From NCBI GenBank assembly GCA_023053685.1, contig JALIGW010000010.1, forward strand, positions 10,077,919 to 10,141,918: a DNA stretch of 64,000 bases, written 5' to 3'. The position numbers and the translations under genes are program-made. Below the pieces are notes generated by a model. It was not told the origin of the DNA. It did not search any database and saw nothing but the letters and a program-made list of their open reading frames with translations. Position 1 is the stretch's first letter. Each line of letters begins with the position of its first letter. Source of the stretch: Diadophis punctatus similis. Lineage: Eukaryota > Chordata > Lepidosauria > Squamata > Dipsadidae. Positions 1 to 10,957 of this stretch are shown here, piece by piece.

Positions 1-137
1 ATAATAAAAAAAGTTTATTCCAACCTATAAATAACAAGAAAAAAATCAAGGAAACAGTTGGTCCACTAAAGAGAGAAGACGGCAAGGAAGTAACAGGCAA
101 CAGAGAAAAAGCAGAGCTGCTTAACTCATTCTTTGCA

Positions 138-813
138 TTGGTCTTCACGCAAAAAGAAACTATAGCCCAACCTACCAGAAATATAACTGTAAAAAAAAGA
201 CTGCAAACAAAAGTTAAAATAAGCAAAAAACTAGTAAGAGTACACCTGTCTGATCTTGATGAATACAAATCACCAGGGCCAGATGGATTACATCCCAGAG
301 TTCCAAAGAAGCTGGCAGATGTCATCTCAGAACCACTTCACCACATCTTTCAAAAATCCTGGAATACCGGGGAAGTATCTGAGGATTGGAAAAGGGCTGA
401 TGTGGTTCCCATCTTCAAGAAAGGGGGGGGGGGGACAGACCCAGGAAACTACAGACCAATCAGCCTAACATCAATACCCAGGAAGATACTGGAAAAGATA
501 ATAAAAAACACCTAGAAATGAGTAAAGTAATAACTAGCAGAAAGCACAGGTTTGTTAAAAACAGATCATGCCAAACCAATCTTATTTTATTCTTCAACAC
601 AGTGACTAAATTAGTAGACCAGTGAAATATTGTGACATAATATACAGCAAGACATTCAACAAAGTAGACAACAACCTACTTCTTCGTAAGCTAGAAAAAA
701 GTGGGATAGACAGCTTCACCACCAGATGGATTCACAACTGGCTGACAAACTATACTCAACGAGTAGTCCTTAATGGGTCTAAGTCTACATGGAGAGACGT
801 AAGCAGTGGGGTA
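138..813 (+). pseudogene. CR1 ORF2 reverse transcriptase, N-terminal part (copy A)
   Basis: This is the fingers/palm part of a CR1 reverse transcriptase. The first open piece (138-515) contains PGPDGLHPRV and NYRPISLTSIP, typical RT blocks of this clade. The frame then breaks, and a second piece (622-831) carries SKTFNKVDNNLLLRKLEKSG. Compared with the other copies in the window, three residues including the catalytic Asp of the LDFSKAFD block are missing here (I-I-Y-S-K instead of I-I-Y-L-D-F-S-K). With that and the frame breaks the copy cannot encode active enzyme. A CGA codon at 760-762 is intact here but is TGA in the three other CR1 copies. Confidence 0.88.
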
Positions 814-1345
814 TGTCAGTACGATGTTTAAAACTGATTGGGTTACTAATGTATAAATAAACCACTAATCTATGTTTATGTAAAAAGTGGTATTGCTTTA
901 AATTGTAAGCATTGTAGGCTTGCTGATTATTATAAAAGAGAACAGGTTAGCTTGAGTAATTTGTGCGTCGTGTGCTGTGTGCTTAGTGACTGAGAGATTG
1001 CTTCTACTCACGCTCCTGTATCTGTTTGAAGACAAGAAGCTACCGGAAAGAAGTTCAAGGTTTTTGATGAACTGTTTGAAAGAACTTTATCTACAAAAGA
1101 TTAATAGCTAAGTGCTAAGAGTTTGACTTTGTGTCTGTATATTAAATAGCTATGTGTTTGCTATTTCAAAAGAAGATAAGTTCAAGAAAGATTCTTCGTG
1201 GACTGTTTGTTTTGAAGTTTTATAAGTTTATTTAAGTAAATTATATTTAACACTTTGAAGACTTCTGTTTATTGACTCTATAGTATCGAATAGCAATGCC
1301 ACATTCCGTTGTGTATATTCATTTCACAAATACATAACCTCAACA
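814..1345 (+). mobile_element. solo LTR with 5-bp target duplication
   Basis: This 532-bp insertion begins TGTCAG and ends CAACA, and is flanked by gggta at 809-813 and again at 1346-1350. The CR1 copies without the insertion have a single gggta here, so the boundaries are exact. TG...CA ends and a 5-bp duplication define an LTR left by recombination between the two LTRs of a full element. A TATA box (tataaaag) lies at 931-938. No coding sequence is present. The family is not certain: the length and lack of resemblance to the Gypsy LTRs in this window leave Ty1/copia, another Gypsy lineage or an ERV as options. The strand is chosen from the TATA box. Confidence 0.85.
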
Positions 1346-2236
1346 GGGTACCACAAGGTTCCGTTTTAGGCCCAGTACTCTTCAATATCTTCATAAATGA
1401 CTTAGATGAGGGAATAGAAGAGAACTTTCCAAATTTGCAGATGACACTAAGATGGCAGGAATAGCTAACACCCTAGAAGATAGACTTAAGATCCAGATGG
1501 ATCTTGACAGACTTGAACACTGGCCCATATCTAACAAAATGAAATTCAATGTAGAGAAAAGTAAAGTCTTGCACTTAGGCAAGAAAAACCAAAAGTACAC
1601 ATATAGACTGGGTGAAGCCAGGCTTAATAGCAGTGTCTGTGAGAGGGATCTTGGAGTCTTAGTGGACAGCCAGCTAAATATGAGCCAGCAGTGTACGGCG
1701 GCAGCCAAAAAAGCCAATGCAATCCTAAATTGCATTAACAAAGGGATACAATCTAGATCAAGTGAGGTACTAATACCATTCTATAAAGGCTTAGTTAGAC
1801 CTCACCTAGAGTACTGCATCCAGTTTTGGTCACCACACTATAAAAAAGATGGTGAGACTCTAGAAAAAGTGCAGAGGAGACCAACCAGGATGATTAGGGG
1901 ACTGGAGACTAAAACATATGAAGGACGGTTACAGGGACTGGGCATGTCTAGTCTAGTGAAGAGAAGGACAGGGGAGACATGATAGCAGTGTTCCAATATT
2001 TGAGGGGCTGCAACATAGAGGAGGGGGTCAAGCTATTTTCAAAAGCACCTGAAGGACAGACAAGGAATAATGGATGGAAACTGATCAAGGAGAGATTCAA
2101 CCTAGAAATAAGGAGCAACTTTCTGACAGTGAGAACAATCAACCAATGGAACAGGTTGCCTTTGGAAGTTGTGGGAGCTTCATCACTTGAGACTTTCAAG
2201 AAGAGATTGGACTGCAATTTGTCAGAAATGGTGTAG
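1346..2236 (+). pseudogene. CR1 ORF2 reverse transcriptase, C-terminal part (copy A)
   Basis: This piece continues the RT after the solo LTR. It opens with the [18 protein letters not shown] block, runs through a broken FADDT region near 1430-1445, and then 1452-1982 reads in one frame through the thumb and C-terminal domain ([18 protein letters not shown]). A frameshift near 1970 moves the end of the protein to 1979-2236 (RNFLTVRTINQWNRLPLEVV), which stops just before the 3' tail. The C-terminal region matches copies B, C and D closely. It is inactive because of frameshifts and the damage upstream. Confidence 0.88.
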
Positions 2237-2290
2237 GGTCTCCTGCTTGAGCTTGACCTACAAGGTCTCTTCCAAATCTTTTAATCTTTT

Positions 2291-3442
2291 AATCTGCTCT
2301 CAAAAAACTGAGGAAAATGTCCCTAAAACAGGTTCAATGGGCACAGTATTTCCAACGGTTTAATTTTACTATGAGATATTTACTTGGGGGGGGGAACTTT
2401 CTGGCAGATGCCTTGTCCAGGCTACCCCAAAACAAGAGTGCTAAAGTGGAAGTAATTAAGCCTATGCTCCTGGCTTCCCAGCTGGCAGACAAAGTTGTCA
2501 CACATTCCCAGGCAAAGGAGGACCCCTCCACCTTAGACAACAACACCATCATGGTGTTCAAAAAAAGCATGGGAAACAGTGGTTCTGTGCTCACAAACAC
2601 ACCTGCACAATAATTGGACTAGATGACCTACAAGGTCCCTTCCAACTCTAACAATAATCTAATCTAATAAAGGATGGGCTAGCTTGGCTGGGACAGAAAC
2701 CCAGCCATGGAAAGATTGAAAACTATGCAAAGCTGTCATGATTCTAGGTTCGCCAGTCATTTTTTTGGTGTGAATAGTCTACACTTGCTGAAATGGCAAC
2801 GCTGGTGGCCTTTGTTTAAAAAGGATGTGGAAAGCTATGTAGCAAGCTGTCCCATTTGTGCTGCGGCTAAGCGCAGGCAAGGGAAAACTCCCTGTCTACT
2901 ACAGCTCATTGCAGACCCTTCAGCACCCTGGAGAGAGCTCTCCATGGATTTCATTGTAGAATTGCCTGAGAGTTCTGGGTTGTCACATATCACTTCTTGA
3001 AGCAGGTCCATTTCATACCATGCCAAAAGATCCCTACAACAAAAGCCCTAGGTACGCTGTTTTTAGTACACATTTATGGCTTGCATGGTGCTCTGCAATG
3101 TATTATTTCATATAGAGGGGTCTAATTCACCTCCTTCTGGAAAGCCTCCTTGGACCTCCTTGGAACCGAGCAGGGGCTGAGTTCTAGTCATCATCTGCAA
3201 ATAAATGGGGTGATGGAACAAACTAACTTGGTTCTGGAGCAATAGCTGAGTTGTTTTATAAATTACCAACAGGACAACTGGATCGAGCTACTGCCATTTG
3301 CAGAAGTTACTTATAACAATGCTGTACACACTAGCACAGGTTTCACCCCTTTCAGGGTAGCCACAGGGCAAGAATTTAATGCTATGCCACAGTTGCCCTC
3401 ACATGAACCAGAAATCCCCTCTTTGAAGCAATGGATAAGTCA
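2291..3442 (+). pseudogene. Ty3/Gypsy pol fragment VI: RNase H end and integrase
   Basis: This stretch follows Gypsy III pol from the end of RNase H to mid-integrase. 2317-2604 holds RWNFT-like RNase H C-terminal sequence with the GGNFLADALSR motif over a G9 run at 2386-2394. 2707-3000 holds the integrase zinc-binding region (C-P-I-C-A-A-A-K-R-R) and the start of the catalytic core (SMDFIVELPE). From about 3000 to 3442 the core continues with stops and frame changes (LPFAEV, HTSTGFTPFRVATG). It is cut on the left by CR1 copy A, contains a 61-bp CR1 stub at 2611-2671, and is cut on the right by an L1 5' end at 3443. It is not functional. Confidence 0.88.
2611..2671 (+). mobile_element. 61-bp CR1 3' stub inserted in Gypsy VI
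   Basis: Only the last ~60 bases of a CR1 are present: taattggactagatgacct, the caaggtcccttccaactcta motif and an aatctaat-type tail. The Gypsy sequence on both sides is collinear with Gypsy III around 51280-51300, so this is a separate, extremely 5'-truncated insertion rather than part of copy A. Confidence 0.85.
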
Positions 3443-4584
3443 GGACTTCCGGTTTGGCGTCGCTGCAACATAGTTGTACGGATTTTGGCTCCGCGAACCT
3501 AGGCTGATCTCTCTTCATTGGGGGCCCCTTAAAGGGCTAAAGTCACCTTGCAGGGGTGATGAAGAAAGGAGGGACCCCTTGTAGATTGCAGAGAGTGGCA
3601 TCTCTCCTGCTTGATCCGAGGCTTATCCTCCTATCCAACAATGAAGAACAAAGGAGGCCATTATGGCCGCCGTGAAGCTGAGACAACCAAAGAAAGAAAT
3701 GTGCTGGAGCGATGTGTGAACAATGGACTGGAGCTGAGTGAGATGATTTTCAACTTCTTTACTAGAGACTAAACCCCACATAAAAGAAATTCTGAAAAAG
3801 ATAGACTCTTTAAAGTGTTAAAAAAGTGGCAAACAAAGACTTGGAGAAAGATTATAGATCTGAAAGAAAGTGAAAACTAAGAGAGAATATAATTCTTAAA
3901 ATACAGAAAGGCTGGACTTGAATACTTTATTGGAAACATTTGGAAAAGGCATTTTAAAATGCTGGAAACATTGGACTGATTATTGGAAGAAACTGAAAGA
4001 AATTATCTGAAGAAAATCGGAATAGATTTCTAGCTGTCAGATTGGGTGCAACGTTGAATTTTAGGCGATGGTGCCATCTACTGGTGAAAGAAAGAAAACT
4101 ATATTTTCACAAAGCCAGGAATGTCCTTGGAATAATTAACTGCAATATAGAGTGGAGATTAAAAAACATCTGGAAGACTGTTCTTTTCTCATGCACACTG
4201 TCTGATACCTATTTGTTTCATGATTAAGGAGGAAAAATCTTTGAGACTTTTGAAGACTGCTAGAGTGTTTACAAATATTTGGAATTATCATTGGAATTAA
4301 AGAGCTAACTATGTGGCTGATGAAGACAAAGGAAAACCTGTTGGATCATCTACGAGTATAAACATTGTCTGATAACACCACAAAGAGGTGAAAGAAGGAA
4401 AACCAAAGAAAAAAAAGAAAAGAAAAGTAGAAAAGAAAAGAAAAGAAAAGAAAAGAAAAGGGAAAAAAGGCTTTTTGGAAAGTTTGGAAGAAGTAAACTG
4501 ACTGGTGGAGGACTATAAAGGGCTATAAATATTGTGCATCTTGAGGAATAATTCTGGGACTGAGCGAATAGTTTTAATATTGGC
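3443..4584 (+). mobile_element. L1 copy A: 5' UTR only
   Basis: No gene is seen in this stretch. It starts GGACTTCCGG at 3443-3452, exactly as L1 copy D starts at 59679, and in both cases the insertion is into Gypsy pol. The following ~1.1 kb is A-rich, non-coding sequence of the kind found between the start of snake L1s and ORF1, with many short aaag/gaaa words and an (AAAAG)n run at about 4415-4470. It ends where the poly-A tail of a minus-strand L1 (copy B) begins. ORF1 and ORF2 of this copy are not present. The L1 assignment rests on the shared start with copy D, which does carry ORF1. Confidence 0.65.
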
Positions 4585-7076
4585 TTTTTATTTTTTTTCA
4601 ATTTTTTTTATTAGACACACATAACAAAATAACAATATACATTCAAGGACAAAGACATACAACATACAAGTGGGGCATAAGTGTCCCCCTATCAACCAAA
4701 AGCTATCATTGGATATAATCAAACTATTAACATTTTTCATACACCTGTAAGATACTTTCTAAATATACACCACTTTTTAATTGTTTCTCATTTTTAGTTA
4801 TATGGTTATAGTTACAAAACTCTCTACGTATTTCCTTCAAAATACAACATTTTACCTCTTCTTTTATTTATTACAACAAACATGTGAGACCGTAGTAACC
4901 CCCTTTCCACCTTACTTTATGGTTGAATATAGTCAAGATATTAACATTTTCCTTATATATTTATAATAGTCTCTATATATACACCATATTTAATTATATA
5001 ACTTAAACTATAAAAACTATACATAGTTCCTTCTGATTCTTTAATTTAAGAAGTATCTAAACTCTTTTATTCAGTCTATTTATATTGATCAATATAATTA
5101 TAATTTGTTCCACCATTATTATTCAAAATATCTTTTAGGATTTCTTATTCCTCTTATTACACTATCTTATATTTTTTAGACTTCTTTTTCTAAAATACTA
5201 TTAACACTTCCACCTCCACCATCATTATTTGTAATATCTTTTAGGGTTCTTCCGTTCTCTTAATACTCTACCGCGTGCTCTTTCTTGTTGTTCATATTTC
5301 TTTATTACTTCTTTTTGTTTCTCCCTCTCTTCTACTAATTCTTCTTCTTCCTGAAGAGGAACTCTCTCTAGTTCCTCTCTAATTCGTCTGCTAGCTTGTT
5401 CTTCTTCTGGTTGACCATATTGGTCACAACATTCTTGTGCTTGTTCAATTGAGTTGATTCTATATTTCCTATAAGTCCCTCAGGCATCAGCCATCTAAAC
5501 ATAATATTATCTTTTATCAACCGGCTTGTTAAAAATTGATACTGCTTTCTGTTGTTCCTAATTCTAGGAGGGACTTGTTTTAATATAATAATTTCTTCAC
5601 TTTTATACGAAATTGCTTCATTCCTAGACCATTTATATATGTCATCTCGCACCGCTCTCCTTGCAAATTTGACATGAACCTCTCTCGGTAATTGGTGTCT
5701 TCTAGCATAGTAAGTATGAACCCGATAAATTTCATCTATTTCTTTTCTCATTTCATTTGTATCAATTTGCAAAATCTCTGCCAAGATTTCTGTCATTTTT
5801 TTCTCCCAGGTTTTCCCCCTTCTCTTCTACAATGTTTTGAAACCTAAGATTATACGAGGCTCATTCCATCTTGAGATGGGCTATGGCTTCTTCTAAATTT
5901 TTGGTGGTCAAGGCATTTTTCTCTTCTATATTATCAATTTTTTGTTCTACCAATTCTATCTTATTTTCTATTGTTTTTATCTTTTGTTCATTTTCCACTA
6001 ATGTTTGTTGGATATTTATAATCTTATCATCTATACCTTTCACCTTGTCTTTTACTTCCACCATCTCTAGCTTAATTTCTTCATGGTGTTTTTTAGCCTG
6101 CTCACTATTGTTTTCTAATGCCATTTGGGTTTTAGTCATTGACTCCGGCATTTGAAGTAATGTCTCTTGGATAGATTGTAAACTTATAGTTGATGCAGAT
6201 TTTTCTTTTGATAGCATACTTTCAATTGATCTTTGATGCATTGGGGATTCTTGTATTGTTAAGGCAGAAGCTGATGTTTACTTTTTACTCAATTTAATGG
6301 TGGTGGTTGTGCTAGTCATGTTAAGGGAATCTCGTATATTGTTCCACAAAATCATGTACAAAATTATTACCTTTTATAAGTTCAGTTACTCTATGTTATA
6401 GCAAAAATATTCACTAATTCTTCTAAATTATAAATATAATTATGTTTATATAAGAATCAACCAATTCAAGGAAAATATAATTTGCTATATAACTAGCACT
6501 GTTATAATAATCAATATATATTTCCCTAATGAAATTATTATTAATAATCTATTTTAAATATTATTATTATAGATATGCAAACTATAAATACATTAAAAAA
6601 TATAACTCTAAAGATATATCAGTTCCTTATATTAATTTGTTGATAAATGTGAGTATGTAATTAATCAGTTAAATATTACAATCAAGAAATATAGAAAGGT
6701 TTTAACAATTACAGCACTAAATTCATCTAATAGGAAAGCAGACAAGACATAATTTCATTAATTAATTAAATCCTTAATCCTTAAATCATAAAGTTCTTTT
6801 CACCAAATATTAAGATTATCTATTATTATCTAAGGCTCTCTATTTTACTTATAAGGTCGATAATTCTGTTTCTTCTCTCTTTCTTCTGTTATGCAGATTT
6901 TGCAGGGGGAGACTGTAAAAGTTATAGTTAGCCCAGCTTAGGTTCTGCTAAACTGGGCTAAGTTTCAGAATTCTTTTCTTTTCTTTCTTTCTTTCTTTTT
7001 CTTTTTTTTTGGAGTTCTTTTCAATGGCTAAGACTTTCGATCATATTCACCTCCACTCTTCTCTTCCGGGTAGTCC
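4585..7076 (-). mobile_element. L1 copy B, ORF1-only (half-L1-like)
   Basis: Read on the minus strand, the element starts GGACTACCCGGAAG at 7076, has a ~750-bp A/T-rich 5' UTR, ORF1 from 6319, a 3' UTR of about 640 bp and an A-rich tail at 4612-4585. No reverse transcriptase or endonuclease sequence lies between the ORF1 end and the tail. This resembles HAL1 (half-L1) elements of mammals, which keep ORF1 only; an internal deletion of a normal L1 is the alternative. The 3' UTR contains an imperfect duplication (about 4699-4782 and 4917-4999, around 217 bp apart). A small hairpin (ttagcccagctt / aaactgggctaa) lies near 6934-6963. Confidence 0.7.
5225..6319 (-). pseudogene. L1 ORF1 protein (copy B)
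   Basis: L1 ORF1p is the RNA-binding trimeric protein of L1 particles. Here the ATG at 6319 begins M-T-S-T-T-T, matching the M-T-T-S start of copy D. A stop soon after breaks the N-terminus. 6241-5861 is a long coiled coil rich in E, K, I and Q heptads (IENKIELVEQKIDNIEEK). After a frame change, 5796-5368 is the RRM and C-terminal domain (REVHVKFARRAVRD, then FRWLMPEGL). Another frame change precedes a charged C-terminal tail ending near 5225. The domain order is normal for ORF1p; at least three breaks make it non-functional. Confidence 0.82.
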
Positions 7077-7205
7077 AATACAAATCTTTAAATCCAGACG
7101 AAATATTCAAAATCCCAAGGTTTTAAATCCTTAAACAAATTAGTTCTCTCAATCCCTCAATCTGTAAACACGGAGCCCCTGTAATATACAGGCCTCTAAT
7201 GATAA
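7077..7205. other. unassigned AT-rich spacer
   Basis: Short AT-rich stretch between L1 copy B and CR1 copy E. No coding or repeat family was recognised, apart from a small cctgtaatatacagg hairpin near 7179-7194. Confidence 0.4.
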
Positions 7206-7540
7206 TGTCACCCCCCCCACTTTTATATTGACCCATTTACATTTTGATCATGTGTATTACTGTAGATATGTAGTGATCTTTCACATATAGTGCAACTCCA
7301 CCTCCTTTTTTGTTGATCTGTTTCTTCTGAACAATTTGTATCCATCCATCTGTATATTCCAGTCATGGGTTTCGTCCCACCAGGTTTCTGTAATGGCAAC
7401 TATGTCGTACCTACCCTCATGTACTATTGCTTCTAGTTCACCCTGTTTGTTCCCCAAGCTTGGAGCATTTGTATATAACCATTTACAATGTTTATGCCTC
7501 TCCCTGGGTATGGTTCTCCATCTCCTAGTTGTTTAAGTTT
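7206..7540 (-). pseudogene. CR1 ORF2 endonuclease fragment (copy E)
   Basis: In several broken frames on the minus strand this segment reads like the first third of the CR1 apurinic/apyrimidinic-type endonuclease: a TETWW(D/N)-like block near 7380, an I-Q-M-D-G-Y-like block near 7350 and an RRGGGVALY-like block near 7290. The remaining endonuclease and the RT are missing. The endonuclease nicks target DNA to prime reverse transcription. Confidence 0.6.
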
Positions 7541-7814
7541 TTCCTTTTTTTCTCATCACTCCCTACCTCATTGTTTGATTTGTTTTCTTGGGATGTATGA
7601 TTGGTTTTGTGTTGTAAAGATTCTGAAGATTGGTCACCCTCCTCCTTCAATTTTAGTTTAAAGCCCTTCTGATGAGTTGGGCCAGTCTTTTTCTGAGTAC
7701 ATTTTCCCCTGTTTTCGTGAGGTGCAGCCTATCCTTTGCCAAGAGTCCTTTGTGAAGGTAATGCAGACCATGGTCTAGGAAACCAAAGTTTTTTTGGCGA
7801 CACCAACTCTTTAG

Positions 7815-8066
7815 TCAGTGGTTTATTTGTAGAATTCTTTTTCCCTCATTAGGTGTTGACCTTTCATTGGGAGTACTGATGAGAACACTACTTGTGCTCC
7901 TAGCTCTAGACAGATCCCTTCCTTTTGCCTCTAGATCCCTTACTTTTACCTCTAGTAATCCACATAGTTTACACTTAATACATGTATAATTTGGGTGTTG
8001 TTTGGGCATAAGCACATACAGGGAACATATATTGCATACCACAATAGCATCAGTCACCTGTTCCAT
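7815..8066 (-). pseudogene. CR1 ORF1 zinc-finger/coiled-coil fragment
   Basis: This 83-residue open piece carries C-N-I-C, then C-I-K-C-K-L-C followed by a leucine-rich helix (LLEVKVRDLEAKGRDL). That is the layout of the cysteine-rich N-terminal part of CR1 ORF1, a nucleic-acid-binding protein. The C-terminal esterase-like part is absent or destroyed. It lies 5' of the endonuclease remnant of the same copy, in the expected order. Confidence 0.6.
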
Positions 8067-9464
8067 GAGTTTGTTTCTTTTTGCTGGTTCTTTTAAGGAT
8101 AAAAAAAGTTTTCTTTTTCCCCCTATCCTTTTTTCTGCCTTTTTGTGCTTGTTTTTCTACTTTGTTATTTATTTAACTTGCATACTATTATGTTAGTTTT
8201 ATTTATCCTTTATTTATCTTTTAATTTATTATTTTAAAGTTTTTGAGCTCCAATTCTTCCCTACCTTATTATTTAAAATTTGCCTTATTTATTTGATTGA
8301 TCTTTATTAATCCTGTTCTTCCTTGATTTCTAATGTTTCACTCTTGTCTTTATTATTTGCCTGTTTATTTATCTTTTATTTTCTGTCCTGCATTTCTTTT
8401 TATTCTCTACTGAGGTCTTCCCTCCCTGCCTATTGGGGCCTGGCTTAATTTGTTGCATTCACTTCTTTCATTCGCTGCTCCGGCCTCTTGTTGTTTTCTC
8501 TGCCAGTTCTGTTCTGTCTTTCAGCGCTTGGGGCTTTTCAGCCTCGTCTCTACTCTGGTCAGCTCTCTCCGCCTGCCATTCAGCTTTCTGGTCAACTCAG
8601 CTCTGCTGTCTGGTCTGATCTGCTCAGCCCATCATTCAGCTTTAGAGATCAGAGCTCTGTAATTCGATGTGCCTCTGCTGCTGTGTTGCCAGTCTCTGCT
8701 GCTACAATCTCCCCTCTGCTGATTCTGCTGCTGTGTTTCTCCCCTCCTCTGATTCTGCTGCTACATTTCTCTCCTCCTCCAATTCTGCTACTGTGTTTCT
8801 CCCCTCCACCAATTCTGCCATCAACAATTTCTCATAGCCACTGGTTCCCTTTGTTGGATGGGTTGCTCCAGGCCCTTTGTCCTCTGCCAGATGGGCCACT
8901 GAGAAGGGCTGCTGGGCTAGCAGGAGGGGGGCTGCTGATCTTCCTCAGGAGGGAATGTTGATCAAGTCCTCCACAAAACCTCCACCTGGAGCATGTCACT
9001 GGGGAGGGCTGTCAGGCTGGAAGAATGCAGTTTGCTAGGCCCTGGGATGTCTGGCTGCCCTCTCAAGCTGGGCTGCCCAGATTGGAGTATGGGTCTAGGC
9101 AATTCTGAGTGTATTTCGACCCACCAGATTGCTGCCTCCAACAGTCTCTCTTCTTATCTGCTGATCAGTCCGCTGCCTCCGACTCAGCATGCAGCCATTC
9201 ATTTGCTGTGCTGCTGTTTTGCTGGTGTTTTCCTCCGTACCACAATTTCTTCTTTTCCTTTATTCTTTCTATCTTCCTTATCTAACTTTCTGCTCCTTTT
9301 TTTCCTCTCTTCCCCCCTCCCTTATACCTTCCTACTTAATTTAGTAACTTCTCTCCTCGTGATCTGATACTGCTTCCTCTGCTGCTGCCATCTTGGAAGG
9401 AAATCTCATTGTCATGATTTTTAACTGGGTGAAATGGTGCATCATAGGGTATTTGTTTATTAGT

Positions 9465-9862
9465 TGTTCTTATAAGCTACCCAACTCCCATAGGACTCAG
9501 GGCGGTGTACAGCATAAGAAAAGAACAATCAATAAGACACAATAATAACAATTTAAAAAAGATTACAAAAATTAAAAAACAAACCATCATTCATGCATGG
9601 GGGAATTGATCTCAGTTTCACCCCGCCTGCAGGAAGAGCCATGTTTTCACAGCTTTACGGAAGGCCAGCAGAGTGGGGATGGTCCGGATCTCTGGAGGGA
9701 GTTGGTTCCAGAGAGATGGAGCTCCCACAGAAAAGGCTCTCCCCTGTGGTCCCACCAACCAGCATTGCTTGGTTGATGGGACCTGGAGGAGACCAACTCT
9801 GTGGGACCTAACCAGTCATAGGGAGGTATGTGGTAGGATGCGGTCCCAGAGGTAACAATTTT
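9465..9862 (-). mobile_element. L2 LINE 3' fragment, minus strand
   Basis: The reverse complement matches the last ~400 bases of the L2 copy at 47600-48030: the C-terminal ORF2 region (ggtcccatcgaccaa-like and ttccagagatc-like words), then the 3' UTR with the accgccctgagtcc motif and an A-rich tail. It is a 5'-truncated L2, separate from the plus-strand L2 that follows. Confidence 0.82.
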
Positions 9863-10789
9863 TGAATCTAAATATGTCAAATGGGGCCATCTATAAAATG
9901 TGTGCCCCATGTCCACCAGGGAATGAAAGTTGTGGCTGCTTTGGTGCTAATGGCTACTGCTGCAGTCATGTGATCTTCAGAGCCATGGTGGTGCAGTGGT
10001 TAGAATCTGGGGTGTGGTCGCCAAAGAGGAACTAAACAGCTGCAAGCCGCGACATGAAGAATTGAGCGGAGTTCGCCTGCCTCTTCTCCCCCCCCCACCT
10101 CTCTGCTTAGCCTTCGCGCTTGCCTGAGTATTCTTCGCCATTAATGACGGGACTGCTGATGGTTGCCAGCTAGCAGGAACGGTGCACCAGGGACTCCCCA
10201 AGCAGGACGCCGGTGGAGTTAGTGGCGGCTGGAAGCTTGTGTGGGATCTGCTGGGTTGGTTTCTTTTGTTTTTTTACATCAAACCAGAGACGGTCACTCG
10301 AGCGTGGTGAGACATTTGCAGAGAGTCCATGATGACAGCATGGAGTTCCTGCTGGCTCTTCATGGAAGGTTGAGGAAGGCACAGATTAATAAAGTAGAGG
10401 ACTTAGAGCTTGATTATGCACGTGGACTGGTTGGGGAAGTTACAACCATATTGACATCATCCCCCTCAAGAGGACTCTTTGGAAAACTGATATTCTAATT
10501 GGGTTGTTACACTGGCAAACTTTGAGTACAAAAACCAACTGGACTTACTTGACTCCTAGCAAATGTTTGCTTGCTTTTTTAACTATTTCCCTGTATTAAT
10601 TTTTGTTACTTTTAACTTTTACCCCAGAGGTGGTGTGTCTGCTCTGTATGTTTGTTGTATGTATATTTGGAGTATGGATCATTTTTGATATTGATAGATT
10701 AATGGGAATGAATTGAATTAATAGATTTATTGAGTGAATTGTTTTTTTATTGCTGATATTTTAAAATCTACCCTCGAAGTGGTGTGGTT
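9863..10789. other. unassigned region, possible L2 5' UTR
   Basis: No gene is recognised. A 25-bp SINE-head-like piece (ggtggtgcagtggttagaat) lies at 9988-10007. The rest (GC-rich to about 10250, then T-rich) sits directly before the recognisable L2 5' region and may be a divergent L2 5' UTR, but it cannot be aligned by eye with the L2 5' UTR at 44184-44700. An 85-residue open frame at 10241-10498 has no recognisable domain. Confidence 0.35.
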
Positions 10790-10957
10790 GGGGGGAAGTG
10801 TGTGGATACAATTGAGGGCGATGTATGTGTAAATTAGAATGATAGGATATGGGAGTATGAATGAGCCGGGGACTATGATTCGCCCCCCTTCTGTTGAGTG
10901 TGGAAACAGAAATGGAGGGGGGCCAAACTGGGTTCCCCGGCCCAGTGTGGATGATAT

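Larger units (their letters stand above)
1..2290 (+). mobile_element. CR1 LINE copy A, split by a solo LTR
   Basis: This is a non-LTR retrotransposon of the CR1 clade, entering from the left window edge and ending in a CR1-type 3' tail (around 2236-2290, then an aatctttt-like short repeat). Its ORF2 remains are given separately. The copy is interrupted at 814-1345 by a solo LTR; removing the LTR and one copy of its target duplication restores collinearity with the other CR1 copies in this window. To the right it joins directly to Ty3/Gypsy RNase H sequence, so it appears to have landed inside a Gypsy element whose upstream part lies outside the window. It is older than copies B and D, with several stops and deletions. 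Confidence 0.9.
7206..9408 (-). mobile_element. CR1 copy E: 5' half, minus strand
   Basis: On the minus strand this runs from a GC-rich 5' UTR (start near 9408, ccaagatggcagcagcagag) through a short ORF1 to the beginning of the ORF2 endonuclease, and stops at a C-run near 7213. CR1 insertions usually lose their 5' end, so a copy keeping the 5' half and lacking the 3' half was probably cut later by rearrangement or another insertion. The 5' UTR (8070-9408) has a repeated ctgctgctgt/cctctgattctg theme. Long open frames seen on the opposite strand of this UTR have no recognisable domains. Confidence 0.72.

Noticed and set aside
3443..7076. A single L1 with an internal inversion
   Set aside because: Copy B has its own 5' start and its own A-tail, so two separate L1 pieces fit better, though a rearrangement cannot be fully excluded.
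8488..8961. 157-codon open frame
   Set aside because: Antisense to a CR1 5' UTR and composed of repeated ctgctgtgtttctcccc words; no domain.
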